Shown here: positions 1-11,232 of the stretch, one piece after another
Layout of the letters: each line of letters opens with the position of its first letter
Numbering within the stretch: position 1 is the first letter of the stretch
Source: Clostridia bacterium
GTDB taxonomy: Bacteria; Bacillota; Clostridia; TANB77; CAG-508
Direction: 5' to 3'
Length of the DNA stretch: 40,951 nt
NCBI GenBank assembly: GCA_022791395.1
Contig: JAAVZA010000019.1
Span: 1 to 40,951, forward strand
Made by a program: the position numbers and the translations under genes
The notes under the pieces: model-generated
The model's input: the letters and a program-made list of their open reading frames with translations, nothing else
The model's database searches: none
What the model was told of the DNA's origin: nothing

Positions 1-138
1 ATATTAATAAATCTTTCTATAAAATATCCTTCTACACTAATATTTACATATCCTAATATATAGTAAATTAATATTTTAAAAAACATATTTATTTTCTCCT
101 TTTGTTTTTAACATATTTATTATCTCTTTCTTATGGCT

Positions 139-444
139 CTATTCTTCATCTGTTATACTTTCAAAATCAATACTATCAATAGTTCCTGTAACCATTATGT
201 CGTCCCCTGTCATTTCTTTTAATCTTAAATTAAAGCCATTTATATTAATAGCCCCTATATGTGTATTTATTTTCACATAATAATCTTCATATTCTAATAT
301 GGATTTATAATTTTCGATAAGTAACTCATTAAATCCAACTATTGTAAGTTTTGGTTTATCCGAAACTACCTCTTCTGGTAGTTCTAGTAATCTATTTATT
401 TTGTTTACTCTTTTTCGATTATTTATATGTTTCACTTTTTTCAT
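139..444 (-). CDS. yqfC: YqfC/YabP-like sporulation protein
   Basis: ORF with KRVNKINRLLELPEEVVSDKPKLTIVGFNELLIENYKSILEYEDYYVKI, resembling the YqfC family. Confidence 0.75.
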   Translation of the reverse strand: MKKVKHINNRKRVNKINRLLELPEEVVSDKPKLTIVGFNELLIENYKSILEYEDYYVKINTHIGAININGFNLRLKEMTGDDIMVTGTIDSIDFESITDEE

Positions 445-573
445 TCCTTCCTTTTAATTTAATAACATATAATATCCTTTTTCATATATATGCTTTTAAT
501 TTTCAAATTATTTTCATTTATATAAAAAAGCTACAATAATCTAATTTTATTGTAGCTTTTTTATTTTTTATTC

Positions 574-1393
574 TTATCTTACAAATTGATCTAAACTTCT
601 AAATTCATATCCCATATTTTTTATTTCTTTTATACATTCATCCAATATATTTGTATTATCTTTAGAATTTCCATGTAATAAAATAACTGCTCCAGGATGT
701 ACATTATCTAATATTTTCTTTTTTGCATAGCTTTCCCTACCTTGTTTATTTTCGTCCCAATCATCATATGCAAAGCTCCACATTACTGTTGTATACCCTA
801 ATCCATTTGTTATATTTATAGTCCTTTCACTAAATTCTCCTTTAGGTGGACGTATATATTTCATTTCATAGCCAAACTTTTCATATACCTTAGTATGTAA
901 ATCCATTACTTCTGTTTTTACTAGTTCATCTGTTAAATCTGGCATACTTTTATGATTAACTGTATGATTTCCTATTATATGTCCATTACTTATCATCTCT
1001 TTTACTAATTCTTCGCTTGTATTAACATAGTGTGCTGTTATAAAAAATGTAGCATTAACCTCATTTTCTTTTAGTACTTGCAATATTCTTGGAGTATAAC
1101 CTGCTTCATATCCTTCATCAAAGGTTAAATATACATATTTTTTCTCGCTATTTCCCATAGCAATTCCTGTATATTTATCAATTAATTCCTTATTTTTACT
1201 TCCAAGATCTGGTTGAGCATGATTATCATTTCTTTTAATTCCCCAACCAATTTTAGTATTGCTTAAAGCTGTTGTTCCGTACTGAACTTGTTAAAACTGT
1301 TTCTTTATTTCTCATTATTTGTACAATACAAAAAGCAAACACACATACTATTAGTATTGCAAATATATAAAACTTTCTTTTCGTTTTATTCAT
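574..1393 (-). CDS. PdaA-like polysaccharide deacetylase, split by an in-frame CGG at 1277-1279; 272 aa if the C is skipped
   Basis: ORFs 1253..1450 and 574..1158 join as ...VLTSSV-G-TTALSNTKIGWGIKRNDNHAQPDLGSKNKELIDKYTGIAMGNSEKKYVYLTFDEGYEAGYT; NodB-type motifs TFDEGY and GNHTVNH. Confidence 0.85.
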
Positions 1394-1509
1394 AACCCTT
1401 TCCTCCTTATAGTATTTTATGAGGATAAAATCATAATATAACAAAAACACTAAATATTTAAGTTCATACTAAATATTTAGCGTTTCTCTTTGTATTTGTT
1501 ACTATATAG

Positions 1510-2367
1510 TTATTTTATAGCTTCATATACTTCTTTTATAATTTCATATCGCATTGCTATAATCTTCTTATAGAAATCTTTCCTAACTCCAGACATACAC
1601 TCTACATTTTCAATAAATGTATTTATTTCATCTATATTAATATTTAAAAACAATCTTTTAATTGCATTGTTGCATTCTTCATTTTCCATTTTTTTTATGT
1701 ATTCCATACAATTAATCTTTTTACCATTTTCTTTTAAACATGAATAGCAATTAATTGATAAATTTTTTAACTCTGTCTCATTTATTCTTTCAATTTCATT
1801 ATCTTCAAGCATTGGATTTAAAGCTGAACCGCAATCATATATTGGAGATAACTTTACTTTTCCTGTATTTTTATTTAATAAAAATCCCCAATTTCCATTG
1901 TGCCTATCTGTATTTCCAATTAAACTGTCAATAACAAACATATCCCAAAATTTTTGCTTTGTTTCTTCTGTATCAATCATCTTGCTTTCTTCAATTACTT
2001 CTAATATATCTTTTAATTCTGTTTCTATTTTTTTATCAGGGTTTGTACTTAATGCTAAATTTTCAAATTCATATAATACATTATCATCGTTTGTAAAATC
2101 TTCACATGCGCAAACTATTTTTTCTTTTCCATTATATTCATATTTACCCAAAATTGTATTTTGAACATCAAAACCTATTATTTTAAATACATTACTTCCA
2201 ATATATTCCGAGAATGCATTATTAATATATGATATATTTTTATTTTTTTCTCTAATTGGATCAGGAAATTTTACTAAATATTTTTTCTTATTATATATTA
2301 AGGTTTTCTTTTTTTCTGAACCTTTATAATTATTAAATTCTTCTACTGCATTTGTAAAATTAATCAT
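1510..2367 (-). CDS. HipA-like / CtkA-like protein kinase domain protein
   Basis: DMFVIDSLIGNTDRHNGNWGFLLNKNTGKVKLSPIYDCGSALNP is a HipA C-terminal kinase-type motif. Confidence 0.75.
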   Translation of the reverse strand: MINFTNAVEEFNNYKGSEKKKTLIYNKKKYLVKFPDPIREKNKNISYINNAFSEYIGSNVFKIIGFDVQNTILGKYEYNGKEKIVCACEDFTNDDNVLYEFENLALSTNPDKKIETELKDILEVIEESKMIDTEETKQKFWDMFVIDSLIGNTDRHNGNWGFLLNKNTGKVKLSPIYDCGSALNPMLEDNEIERINETELKNLSINCYSCLKENGKKINCMEYIKKMENEECNNAIKRLFLNINIDEINTFIENVECMSGVRKDFYKKIIAMRYEIIKEVYEAIK

Positions 2368-2750
2368 TTGCTTCCTCCATTTTTTATTTAGTACATATTT
2401 AGTATATCATATATTCTATAATTTTACTATAATTCATTAATAACAATTGGTAAATTGTTTAACTTTCTTGTCTTTAACTTTATTTCTTTCTATTCAAACT
2501 TCAGCTCTTTTTATTTACAATATTTTCCTTCGATTACATTTTTTATATTTTATTTCTTATATTTAATATTAATTTTTGTTTAGAATATCAAGGATAATAT
2601 CCGTTCTGTTTTTTTGTGTTTTTCTAATTTTTTCCAATTTTTCGTCATTTTTCTTGACATTATTTAAAATATGCTTTAATATTGTAAAAGACATTTGGAA
2701 AATTTTGGGTAATTTTACCTAATGCATCTTTAAATACGGGGGATAAAAAT

Positions 2751-3485
2751 ATGTTAAATTTTGTTTTATGCGACGATAATGAAAGCATTCTAAACAGATT
2801 AGATAGCATGTTAAATACTTTATTTTTAAAACATGACTATGAAGCTCAAATTACATTTAAGTCTAATAATGCAAATGATGTACTTTCATATATTAAATCA
2901 AATAAAGTTCATGTTTTAATATTAGACATACATTTGCAATCTGGAATTTCTGGAATTGAACTCGCCGAAAAAGTTAGAAAGACAGATAAATCTGTCTATA
3001 TTATTTTTACAACAGGGCACTTAGAATATGCTCTACTTGCCTACAAAGTAAAGACTTTTGATTATATTGCAAAACCATTTACAATTGAAAGAATTGAGGA
3101 AACTTTAGTTAGGTTATTTACTGATACTCCTAATGAACATCCTAAATACTTATCTCTTAACAATAAGAACATTATTAAACAAGATGATATTCAATATATA
3201 AAGAAAGATGGTATGAAGTTAATTGTTTATACTGATTCAAATCAGTATGAAGCATATACTTCTTTTAATAAAATCGAACCTTGTCTGGCGGAAAACTTTG
3301 TAAGATGTCATAAATCATATATTGCAAATGTAGACAATATTAAGGATATAGAACCAATGAGTAACACTATAAAATTTGATAATAAAGAATGTTACATTGG
3401 TCCCAAATATAAAAATAATTTTATGGAGGTTTTAAATAACTATGGAAATTTTTCAAACAATTTGGACAGCACTATCAACACCTAA
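2751..3485 (+). CDS. agrA: LytTR-family response regulator (AgrA-like)
   Basis: Receiver domain (FVLCDDNESIL, LILDIHLQSGISGIELA) plus LytTR domain (FVRCHKSYIANVDNIKDI). Confidence 0.85.
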   Translation: MLNFVLCDDNESILNRLDSMLNTLFLKHDYEAQITFKSNNANDVLSYIKSNKVHVLILDIHLQSGISGIELAEKVRKTDKSVYIIFTTGHLEYALLAYKVKTFDYIAKPFTIERIEETLVRLFTDTPNEHPKYLSLNNKNIIKQDDIQYIKKDGMKLIVYTDSNQYEAYTSFNKIEPCLAENFVRCHKSYIANVDNIKDIEPMSNTIKFDNKECYIGPKYKNNFMEVLNNYGNFSNNLDSTINT

Positions 3486-4792
3486 TGAAGCACTAATTCA
3501 AATTATAGGAATACCTTTTACTTTTATAGAAGCCTATATATATATGCTCTTATTTACAACAGTGTTAACAATATATTCTAATAAAATTCAAAAGATACAA
3601 TATGTTTTTTCTTTTTCACTCATAACAATAATATTGAATCTTTTTTTTCCTAAAATTTACAGTGGCTTCTTACTAATGATTGTTTGTCCTATTTTAATAA
3701 TAATTATTTTTAAAACAAATTTATTAAAAGCTATAATTGCTGAAATATTACCATTATTAGTTAGTGCTGTTTTAGAAATGATTTTATCTAAAATATATTT
3801 AATAGTATTTGGTACACCATACGAAGAAGCTGCATCTATACCAATTTTTAGAGAATCCATTGTTTTATTAATATATTTTTGTTTATTTATTATAAGTTGT
3901 ATCTGTAAAAAATATAAGTTTAATATTCATTTACTTGATAATATGGATAAAAAAAATAAATTTTTATTGTTATTTAATTTTGCTTTAGCAATAATCACTA
4001 TATCTATACAATTTGTAATTATTACATACTTTAATAATACATTTCCTTTATCAATGACTGTACTTAGTATTATTACACTATTAGCTTATTTCTTTACAAG
4101 TTTATATAGTCTAAGTAGAGCTACTCAATTACAAATAACAGAACAAAACTTAGAAGAAGCACAGCTATATAATAAATCTTTAAAAATATTACATGATAAT
4201 GTTAGAGCTTTTAAGCACGATTTTAGTAATATTGTTCAAGCAATTGGTCGGTTATGTTGGTACTAATGATATGGAAGGATTAAAAGTTTATTACTCTCAA
4301 TTATTAGGTGACTGTCAAAAGGTTAATAATTTGTATACATTAAGTCCTGAAGTAATAAATAATCCTGCTATATATAGCCTATTGACCTCTAAATACCACA
4401 AAGCAGATGAACTTGGTATAAAAATACATTTAGAAATTTTCTTAAATTTAAATGAACTTAATATGAAGATTTACGAATTTACAAGAGTACTTGGAATACT
4501 TATGGATAATGCTATAGAAGCTGCTTATGAATGTGAAGATAAAATTATTAATGTTGAAATTAGAAAAGATTTTAAAGTAAATCGTCAGTTACTAATTATT
4601 GAAAATACTTATAAAGAAAAAGATGTAGACTTAGATAAAATTTATGAAAAAGGCTATTCTTCAAAACAAAACAATACAGGTCTTGGATTATGGGAAGTAA
4701 GACAGATTATGAAGAAAAATAATAATCTAAATTTATACACTACTAAAAATGATATCTTCTTTAATCAACAATTAGAAATGTATAATAGATAA
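3442..4792 (+). CDS. agrC: AgrC-like histidine kinase, split by an in-frame CGG at 4249-4251; 449 aa if the C is skipped
   Basis: ORFs 3442..4266 and 4193..4792 join as VRAFKHDFSNIVQAIG-G-YVGTNDMEGLKVYYSQLL; GHKL ATPase motifs ILMDNAIEAA and NTGLGLWEVR. Confidence 0.85.
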
Positions 4793-4869
4793 AATGAAAA
4801 AAGATAGTTGTCGAGGCTATCTTTTTTCGTTAAGGTTTTTTGTTATAAAATTTTTTTTGGAATTTGTTA

Positions 4870-4989
4870 TTAGTCTTTTTTAATTAAACTTGCTGGCATT
4901 TTTGGTTGATGAAATACACCAAAAATATAACATGCTGTGTTTGTTGATTTAGCATATTTTTCAGCTAATTTTGATAACATTTTTAACAT
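4870..4989 (-). CDS. agrD: AgrD-like autoinducing peptide precursor, 39 aa (absent from the ORF track)
   Basis: Read by hand: MLKMLSKLAEKYAKSTNTACYIFGVFHQPKMPASLIKKD; RBS gaaaggggag upstream; amphipathic leader, Cys, then HQPKMP tail as in clostridial AgrD; next to agrB. Confidence 0.9.
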   Translation of the reverse strand: MLKMLSKLAEKYAKSTNTACYIFGVFHQPKMPASLIKKD

Positions 4990-5030
4990 AGGAATTTCTC
5001 CCCTTTCTTTTGTATAAAAACTATATAACA

Positions 5031-5055
5031 AAAAATATCGCCGGCTGATATTTTT
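5031..5055. promoter_or_regulatory. Hairpin between agrB and agrD (9-bp stem, 7-nt loop)
   Basis: aaaaatatc-gccggct-gatattttt, perfect inverted repeat. Confidence 0.6.
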
Positions 5056-5061
5056 TATTAA

Positions 5062-5682
5062 CTAAACTTCTTGTGAAGCATTATATACTTCATATCCATA
5101 TTTATTATTGGTTAAATTATATGCAAGTCGTGTTATTGACATACTTTGAAATAACATACCATAAATAATTATATTTGATATTACTTCATTTTTTATAAAT
5201 AATCCAATGATAATACTTAATGTTAAAGTAATATATGATAATATTCTTTTCTTTTTTCTTTCTTTTTTACTTATAATAGGTACATTTTCTGTATCTGCTG
5301 GCGCATAAAGTTTTACCATTATCATTCCAAATGCCCATATAAGAAATGCTATTATATATTTTAATGTTTTCTCAAATATTAAATATTTCCCTAATAGCCC
5401 AATTCCACAGAAGAAGATTATAGAACCTATTATACAACCTATATGTGTTTTTAAGTGAAATCCTCCTGATGCTCCTCTAAATGGTAGAACCAAGAAATAT
5501 GCAAGTATGGTTAAATCTAATACTCCTAAAATAAAAGCAACTCCCATTATAATAAAAAATTTTGGTATTTCTCCTACTATTAGATGTATCCCATAATTGA
5601 TAACTTCTGCTCTTTCATCATCAATATCTGGGTTTTCTTTTCTAATTTTAGTAGTTAGATAGTTACAAAATTTATCTATCAT
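5062..5682 (-). CDS. agrB: AgrB-like accessory gene regulator peptidase
   Basis: RGASGGFHLKTHIGC His/Cys catalytic region typical of AgrB; multiple TM segments. Confidence 0.9.
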   Translation of the reverse strand: MIDKFCNYLTTKIRKENPDIDDERAEVINYGIHLIVGEIPKFFIIMGVAFILGVLDLTILAYFLVLPFRGASGGFHLKTHIGCIIGSIIFFCGIGLLGKYLIFEKTLKYIIAFLIWAFGMIMVKLYAPADTENVPIISKKERKKKRILSYITLTLSIIIGLFIKNEVISNIIIYGMLFQSMSITRLAYNLTNNKYGYEVYNASQEV

Positions 5683-5898
5683 TTTTTGCCTCTTTCTTTT
5701 TCTTTTCTCTATGAGGCTATCTTATACTAATTTTCGACACTAATTTTATTTAATTTATAAGATGTGTTTTTTTATATATAAAATTTTGATTTTATTTTTT
5801 TATATATGATTTTATAAGTTTTGTAAAAAGCATTTAATCAATTTATCAAAAAAAAGAAGCAGCACCCTATGCAACTCCTGTTAATTTTAAACATAAAA

Positions 5899-6579
5899 TT
5901 ATATATTTTCCAATATTTTCCAGCTACCTATTTTATCTGGAAAGCTCTCAAATGTCATTTCTTCTTTAGTTATTGGATGCACTAAGCTTAAACTATATGC
6001 CCATAATGCAATTTGTTTTCCTCTACCTCTTGCACCATATTTTTGATCACCATATATGCTGTGTCCTCTACTAGATAATTGTACTCTTATTTGGTGATGT
6101 CTTCCTGTATGTAAATTTATTTTAAGTACTGATAAATTTGTTTCTTCATTATATGTAAGTTCTTCGTAGTCTAGGCTAGCTAATTTTGCATTTTTGGTTC
6201 CTTCTTTTACGACCTTACTTAAATTGTTTTTCTCATTTTTTAATAAATAATCTTCTAAGGTATCAATTTTCTTTTCAAATCTTCCATCTACGATAGCAAG
6301 ATATTTTTTCTTAAAAACTTTATTTCTTACTTCTTCACTAAGTCTTGCCGCCGCCTTTGAAGTTCTAGCAAATACCATAACTCCTCCAACTGGTCTATCT
6401 AATCTATGTATTAAGCCTAAATAAACCTCTCCTGGTTTATTATATTTCTCCTTTATATATTGTTTTACAATAGTAAGCATATCGATATCATTTGTTTTAT
6501 CTCCCTGTGAAGGAATATTAGGCTTTTTCTCTACCACTATAATATGATTATCTTCATATAATACTTTTAAATCTTGCAT
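5899..6579 (-). CDS. RluA-family pseudouridine synthase
   Basis: LIHRLDRPVGGVMVFARTSKAAARL, LHTGRHHQIRVQLSSRGHSIYGDQKYG. Confidence 0.9.
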   Translation of the reverse strand: MQDLKVLYEDNHIIVVEKKPNIPSQGDKTNDIDMLTIVKQYIKEKYNKPGEVYLGLIHRLDRPVGGVMVFARTSKAAARLSEEVRNKVFKKKYLAIVDGRFEKKIDTLEDYLLKNEKNNLSKVVKEGTKNAKLASLDYEELTYNEETNLSVLKINLHTGRHHQIRVQLSSRGHSIYGDQKYGARGRGKQIALWAYSLSLVHPITKEEMTFESFPDKIGSWKILENI

Positions 6580-6580
6580 A

Positions 6581-7444
6581 TTACTTCTCCCAACGTCCAT
6601 ATATTCCACAAGGTAATACTAAACTACTTTTACTCATTGGAAGACCAATTTCTCCTGCCTCAAACTTTCCTTTTACATTTACAGGAATATTTAATTTTAA
6701 TATATTTTCTAATACTTTTGAAGATATACCTGTAGTATAAGAGTTAATTAGGAAAAACAATGGATCTTTTGATAAAACTTGCATACATAAATTAACTAAA
6801 TCATATATGTTTTCTTCAAACTGCCATACCTCTCCGTTTGCACCTCTACCATATGATGGTGGGTCCATAATAATTGCATCATATTTATTTCCACGCCTAA
6901 TTTCTCTATTTACAAATTTAACTACATCATCAACAATATATCTAACTGGTCTTTTTTCTAAACCAGAAGAAACCACATTTTCTTTTGCCCACGCAACCAT
7001 TCCTTTTGAACTATCTACATGACACACACTAGCCCCTGCATACAAGCAAGCAACTGTTGCTCCTCCTGTGTATGCGAATAAATTTAATACCTTTATTTCT
7101 CTTTTTTCTTTCTTTATTTTATCAATCATCCAGTCCCAGTTTACTGCTTGTTCAGGAAATAAACCAGTGTGTTTAAAGCCCATTGGTTTTATATTAAAAG
7201 TTAAATCTTTATAATTAATTTTCCAAGAATCTGGCATCTTTTTATTATATTCCCAGCTTCCTCCACCTGTTTTACTTCTATTATATGTAGCATTTACATC
7301 TTTCCACTTATGTGGAAAACTTTTTTTGTTCCATATAATTTGTGGGTCTGGTCTAACCAGTATAACATCTTTCCACTTTTCAAGTTTTTCACCATTTGCC
7401 ATATCTAATATTTCATAATCTTTCCATTCATCTGCTATTTTCAT
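6581..7444 (-). CDS. Class I SAM-dependent rRNA methyltransferase (RlmI-like)
   Basis: VLNLFAYTGGATVACLYAGASVCHVDSSKG, DAIIMDPPSYGRG. Confidence 0.85.
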   Translation of the reverse strand: MKIADEWKDYEILDMANGEKLEKWKDVILVRPDPQIIWNKKSFPHKWKDVNATYNRSKTGGGSWEYNKKMPDSWKINYKDLTFNIKPMGFKHTGLFPEQAVNWDWMIDKIKKEKREIKVLNLFAYTGGATVACLYAGASVCHVDSSKGMVAWAKENVVSSGLEKRPVRYIVDDVVKFVNREIRRGNKYDAIIMDPPSYGRGANGEVWQFEENIYDLVNLCMQVLSKDPLFFLINSYTTGISSKVLENILKLNIPVNVKGKFEAGEIGLPMSKSSLVLPCGIYGRWEK

Positions 7445-8321
7445 ATATATAATCCTCTGTTTCTGTATTTTTTAATATCTCTACTATTTTTTCTATCATA
7501 TCGTTAGGTGTTGATGCTCCTGCCATAACTCCTACTTTTTTAAATCTTCTTATATAATTTATATATAAATCTTCTAATGTTTCTACAAACATTACATTAC
7601 TGCATTCTTTTAATGCTATATCATACAATTTGTTGGTATTAGAGCTTTTCTTTCCACCAATAATTATCATTAACTCTACTTGTTTTGCTATCTCTTTAGT
7701 TTCTATCTGTCTTAACTTTGTTGCATCACAAATAGTTTTATTTATTTCTAAATTTGAATCTTTTGGTATTTTCATCTTAATTATTTTTACAAGGTCATCA
7801 AATTTCTCCATAGAAAAAGTCGTTTGTGAAAATATTGTTACATTTCTAATATCTTTTTTTATTATATCTTCTACTGCAACATTAATATCTTCTAAATTCT
7901 GTACTATAGTAGAATTCTCTCCCGCAAAACTAACACTTCCAACTGTTTCTGGATGAGTTCTTTCTCCAATATAGATTATGTAATATTCTAAGTTTTTATA
8001 TTCTTCTATTTTTTTATGAATACTTAGCACTTTTGGGCATGTTAAATCAATTAATTTAATATTTTTTGCTTCAATTTCTTCATATATTTTTTTAGTAACT
8101 CCATGTGCTCTTATGATTAAATCTTTTCCTTCCGGTACATCTTGAATATTTTGCACAATTGTTAGACCTTTTTGTTCAAGTTTTTTAATAACCTCAGGAT
8201 TATGAACCAATTGTCCTAAACAATATATTCTTTTTTTCTTTTCTAAATTATTTTTTGTTTTAATTACTGTGTTTCTTACTCCTTGACAGAAACCTGCCTT
8301 TTTTCCCAAAATTACTTCCAT
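7428..8321 (-). CDS. ispH: 4-hydroxy-3-methylbut-2-enyl diphosphate reductase
   Basis: AGFCQGVRNTV, LGQLVHNPEVIKKLEQKG, RAHGV, GGKKSSNTNKL, GASTPNDMI. Confidence 0.95.
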   Translation of the reverse strand: MEVILGKKAGFCQGVRNTVIKTKNNLEKKKRIYCLGQLVHNPEVIKKLEQKGLTIVQNIQDVPEGKDLIIRAHGVTKKIYEEIEAKNIKLIDLTCPKVLSIHKKIEEYKNLEYYIIYIGERTHPETVGSVSFAGENSTIVQNLEDINVAVEDIIKKDIRNVTIFSQTTFSMEKFDDLVKIIKMKIPKDSNLEINKTICDATKLRQIETKEIAKQVELMIIIGGKKSSNTNKLYDIALKECSNVMFVETLEDLYINYIRRFKKVGVMAGASTPNDMIEKIVEILKNTETEDYIYENSR

Positions 8322-8339
8322 AACAAATCCTTCATTTCA

Positions 8340-8540
8340 TTATATTCTACTTAGTACCTCAAAAAAGCAATATATTAATGTAAAGTTTAATGCACTAAAT
8401 AATACTCCCATAATAATTAGTAAAGTCATAAATTTGTTGTTTAATATTCTTTTTAAAAACCTTCTAAAAAAAGAATATTCTAACTTGTCCTTTTTTTCAT
8501 TATAACGAATACTAAAAATTTCATCTTTTGCATACTCCAT
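8340..8540 (-). CDS. Small membrane protein, unknown function
   Basis: 66-aa ORF with one hydrophobic segment. Confidence 0.5.
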   Translation of the reverse strand: MEYAKDEIFSIRYNEKKDKLEYSFFRRFLKRILNNKFMTLLIIMGVLFSALNFTLIYCFFEVLSRI

Positions 8541-8653
8541 AGTCTAATCCCCCCAATATATTTATTTATAAAATAAATATATTCTGTTTTTTTAGGAATA
8601 TGACTAATTTTTATTAAATAATATCATAAAGTTTAGAGTATTTTCAACTAATT

Positions 8654-10448
8654 TCAACGTTTTTTTAGTTCTGCTTTTATTGTTCTTGCTAATTTTTCAT
8701 TTATTCCTTTTATTTTTGTAAGTTCCTCTAACTTAGCCTCTTTTATTTTTTCTACGTCCCCAAATCTTTTTAATAGTTCTTGTTTTTTTACCTGTCCAAT
8801 TCCTGAAATTTCATCTAATGCTGATTTTGTAATTTCTCTATCTCGTACTTTTCTATGATATTCAATAGCTGTTTTATGAACTTCATCTTGGAAATTAGTT
8901 ATTAAATTCATTAAATTTTCTGATAATTCCTGCTCATTTCTATTTTCATCTATTAATGCTCTTGTTCTATGTTTATCATTTTTTACCATACCATATAGTT
9001 TTATATCTAGTCCTAGTTTATCAATAACAGTTCTTGCAGCTCTAAGCTGGGTTATTCCACCATCTACAAATATTGCATCTGGTAATTTTCCAAACCCTCC
9101 ATTTGTATCTTTAATAGAATGTTTTAGTCTTCTTTCTATAACTTCCTGCATACATCTTGGGTCATCTTGTGTTAAAACTGTTTTTATCTTAAATCTTCTC
9201 GATAATTTGTGATTAATTATCCCATCTTGCAATACACACATTCCAGCAACCATATTGGTTCCGTGATATATTTGATATATCGAAGGTTTCTATTTTTCTT
9301 GGCATTTTATCCATTTTTAATACTTCTTTTAGTTCCATTAAAGTATCATATTTGTCTTTTGATTTATTTTCTAATGTAACCGCTGCATTATTTTCAGCCA
9401 TTTCTACAAATCTTAATTTTTCACCTTTTTGAGGGGATTTTAATTCAACTTTTCTTCCAACCCTATTAGATAACCATTCTTCTATTATAGCTTTATCTTC
9501 TATTTCTTCTTTTAGCATAATTCTATGTGGTATTTCATCTTTTGTTAAATAGTATTGTTTTATAAAACTTGATAAAATTTCTTCATTTGATACATCTTTC
9601 AAATCACTAAAAAAGTAATGTTCCCTTCCTATCATTTTACTTTTTCTTACAAAAAATATCTCAACACATACACTAATATCATTTTTAGCAAGTCCTATAA
9701 CATCAATATCATTTTCTGTTATATTTGATACTTTTTGTTTTTGTGAAATTCTTTCAATTGCAGTTATTGTATCTCTTAAATTTGCCGCTTCTTCATATTC
9801 CTGATTTGCAGCTTTTTCTTTCATTTTTTTATCTAATTCTTTTATTATTTTGTCTATTTTTCCTTCTAATAGCATAATAATTTGGTCTATTTGCTCTCTA
9901 TATTCTTCTTTTGTAACATATCCCATACATGGTGCAAGACATCTGTTTATGTGATAATTTAAGCATGCTCTTTTATTTGACTTAAAATTTTTACATTGTC
10001 GTATTTTAAATCTTTGCTTTATAAAATCCACCATTTCTTTTGCACTACCTGGATTTGCATATGGTCCAAAATATTTTGCTCCATCATTTAATATCGTTCT
10101 TGTTATAAAAACATTTGGATAATCTGATTTTACATCTATTTTTATATATGGATAAGTTTTATCATCTTTTAACAACACATTAAATTTAGGTCTATTTTCT
10201 TTAATTAGATTACACTCTAAAATTAATGCCTCTGCTTCGTTGTCTGTAACTATATATTCAAAGTGATCTATTAAACTAACCATATTTTCTATTCTTTTGG
10301 TTTTATTATTTTTTCTAAAATATTGCCTTACTCTATTTCTTAAAATTATTGCTTTACCCACATAGATTATATTATCGAATTTATCTCGCATAATATATAC
10401 TCCTGGTTTCTTAGGCAATTTCTTTAATTCTTCTTCTATATTAAACAT
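8654..10448 (-). CDS. uvrC: Excinuclease ABC subunit C, split by an in-frame CGG at 9261-9263; 597 aa if the C is skipped
   Basis: LPKKPGVYIMRDKFDNIIYVGKA (GIY-YIG); ORFs join as FDISNIS-G-TNMVAGMCVLQDG; C-terminal HhH domain. Confidence 0.95.
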
Positions 10449-10499
10449 AATTTTCTCCTATAATAGTTGCCATTTAAAGCTTATACTTTTTGTTAAATC

Positions 10500-10690
10500 T
10501 CCCGTATAGTATTAAAGTTTAATACTGCTTAATAATATTTTTTATTAAAAAATGCAGACACGCTAGTTTATCGCCTGTCTGCACAAACTTGCTATTCTCT
10601 CCTAAGCAAGTTTAACCCCCAAATATAACTTGTTCCCAAGTTAACATTATTTATTATACGTTACTTCCCTTATAACGCATTATTATTATA
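10500..10690 (-). ncRNA. Candidate structured non-coding RNA with terminator (class unresolved)
   Basis: ~190-nt gap between hpt and uvrC; contains aacttgggaacaagtt and a terminal tgcagacaggcg...gcgtgtctgca stem followed by T-rich tract on the minus strand. Confidence 0.4.
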
Positions 10691-10716
10691 TCCTCTTTTT
10701 TCTAAATTGTCAATAC

Positions 10717-11232
10717 TTATTCTCCAATATATCCAATATATGGTAAATTTCTATATTGCTCATTAAAATCAAGGCCATATCCAACAACAAATTTATCTGG
10801 TATTTCAAAGCCTGTATAATCTACTTTTACATCATATAATCTTCTTTCTGGTTTATCTAATAATGTACAAAGTTTAAGACTATTTGGTTTTCTTCCTTTT
10901 AAGTGTGCAAGTAAATAACTAAGTGTTCTTCCTGTATCTATAATGTCTTCTACAACAATAACATCTTTATTTTCTATTGATTCTTTTAAATCTAATTTTA
11001 ATTCTATATCAGAAGATACAGTAGATGAACCATAACTTGATACTTGTATAAATTCTATTTTCACATTTCCATTAATTTTTTTAGCTAAATCAACTGTAAA
11101 AAAGCTTGAACCTTTTAATATACATATTAAAGTAATCTCTTTTCCTTCATAATCTTTTTCTATTCTTTTAGCAATTTCAGTAACTTTATCTTGTATTTTT
11201 TGTTCGTCTATTAATACTTTTATCTCATCCAT
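10717..11232 (-). CDS. hpt: Hypoxanthine phosphoribosyltransferase
   Basis: LICILKGSSFFTVDLAKKI, VIVVEDIIDTGRTL PRPP-binding motif. Confidence 0.95.
   Translation of the reverse strand: MDEIKVLIDEQKIQDKVTEIAKRIEKDYEGKEITLICILKGSSFFTVDLAKKINGNVKIEFIQVSSYGSSTVSSDIELKLDLKESIENKDVIVVEDIIDTGRTLSYLLAHLKGRKPNSLKLCTLLDKPERRLYDVKVDYTGFEIPDKFVVGYGLDFNEQYRNLPYIGYIGE

Noticed and set aside
351-539. ORF track entry 351..539 (+)
   Set aside because: Mostly antisense to and just upstream of yqfC, low-complexity hydrophobic translation, no RBS.
2690-2745. Possible AgrA-binding or promoter repeats upstream of agrA (ttttgggtaattttaccta)
   Set aside because: AT-rich background; no convincing direct repeat pair by eye.
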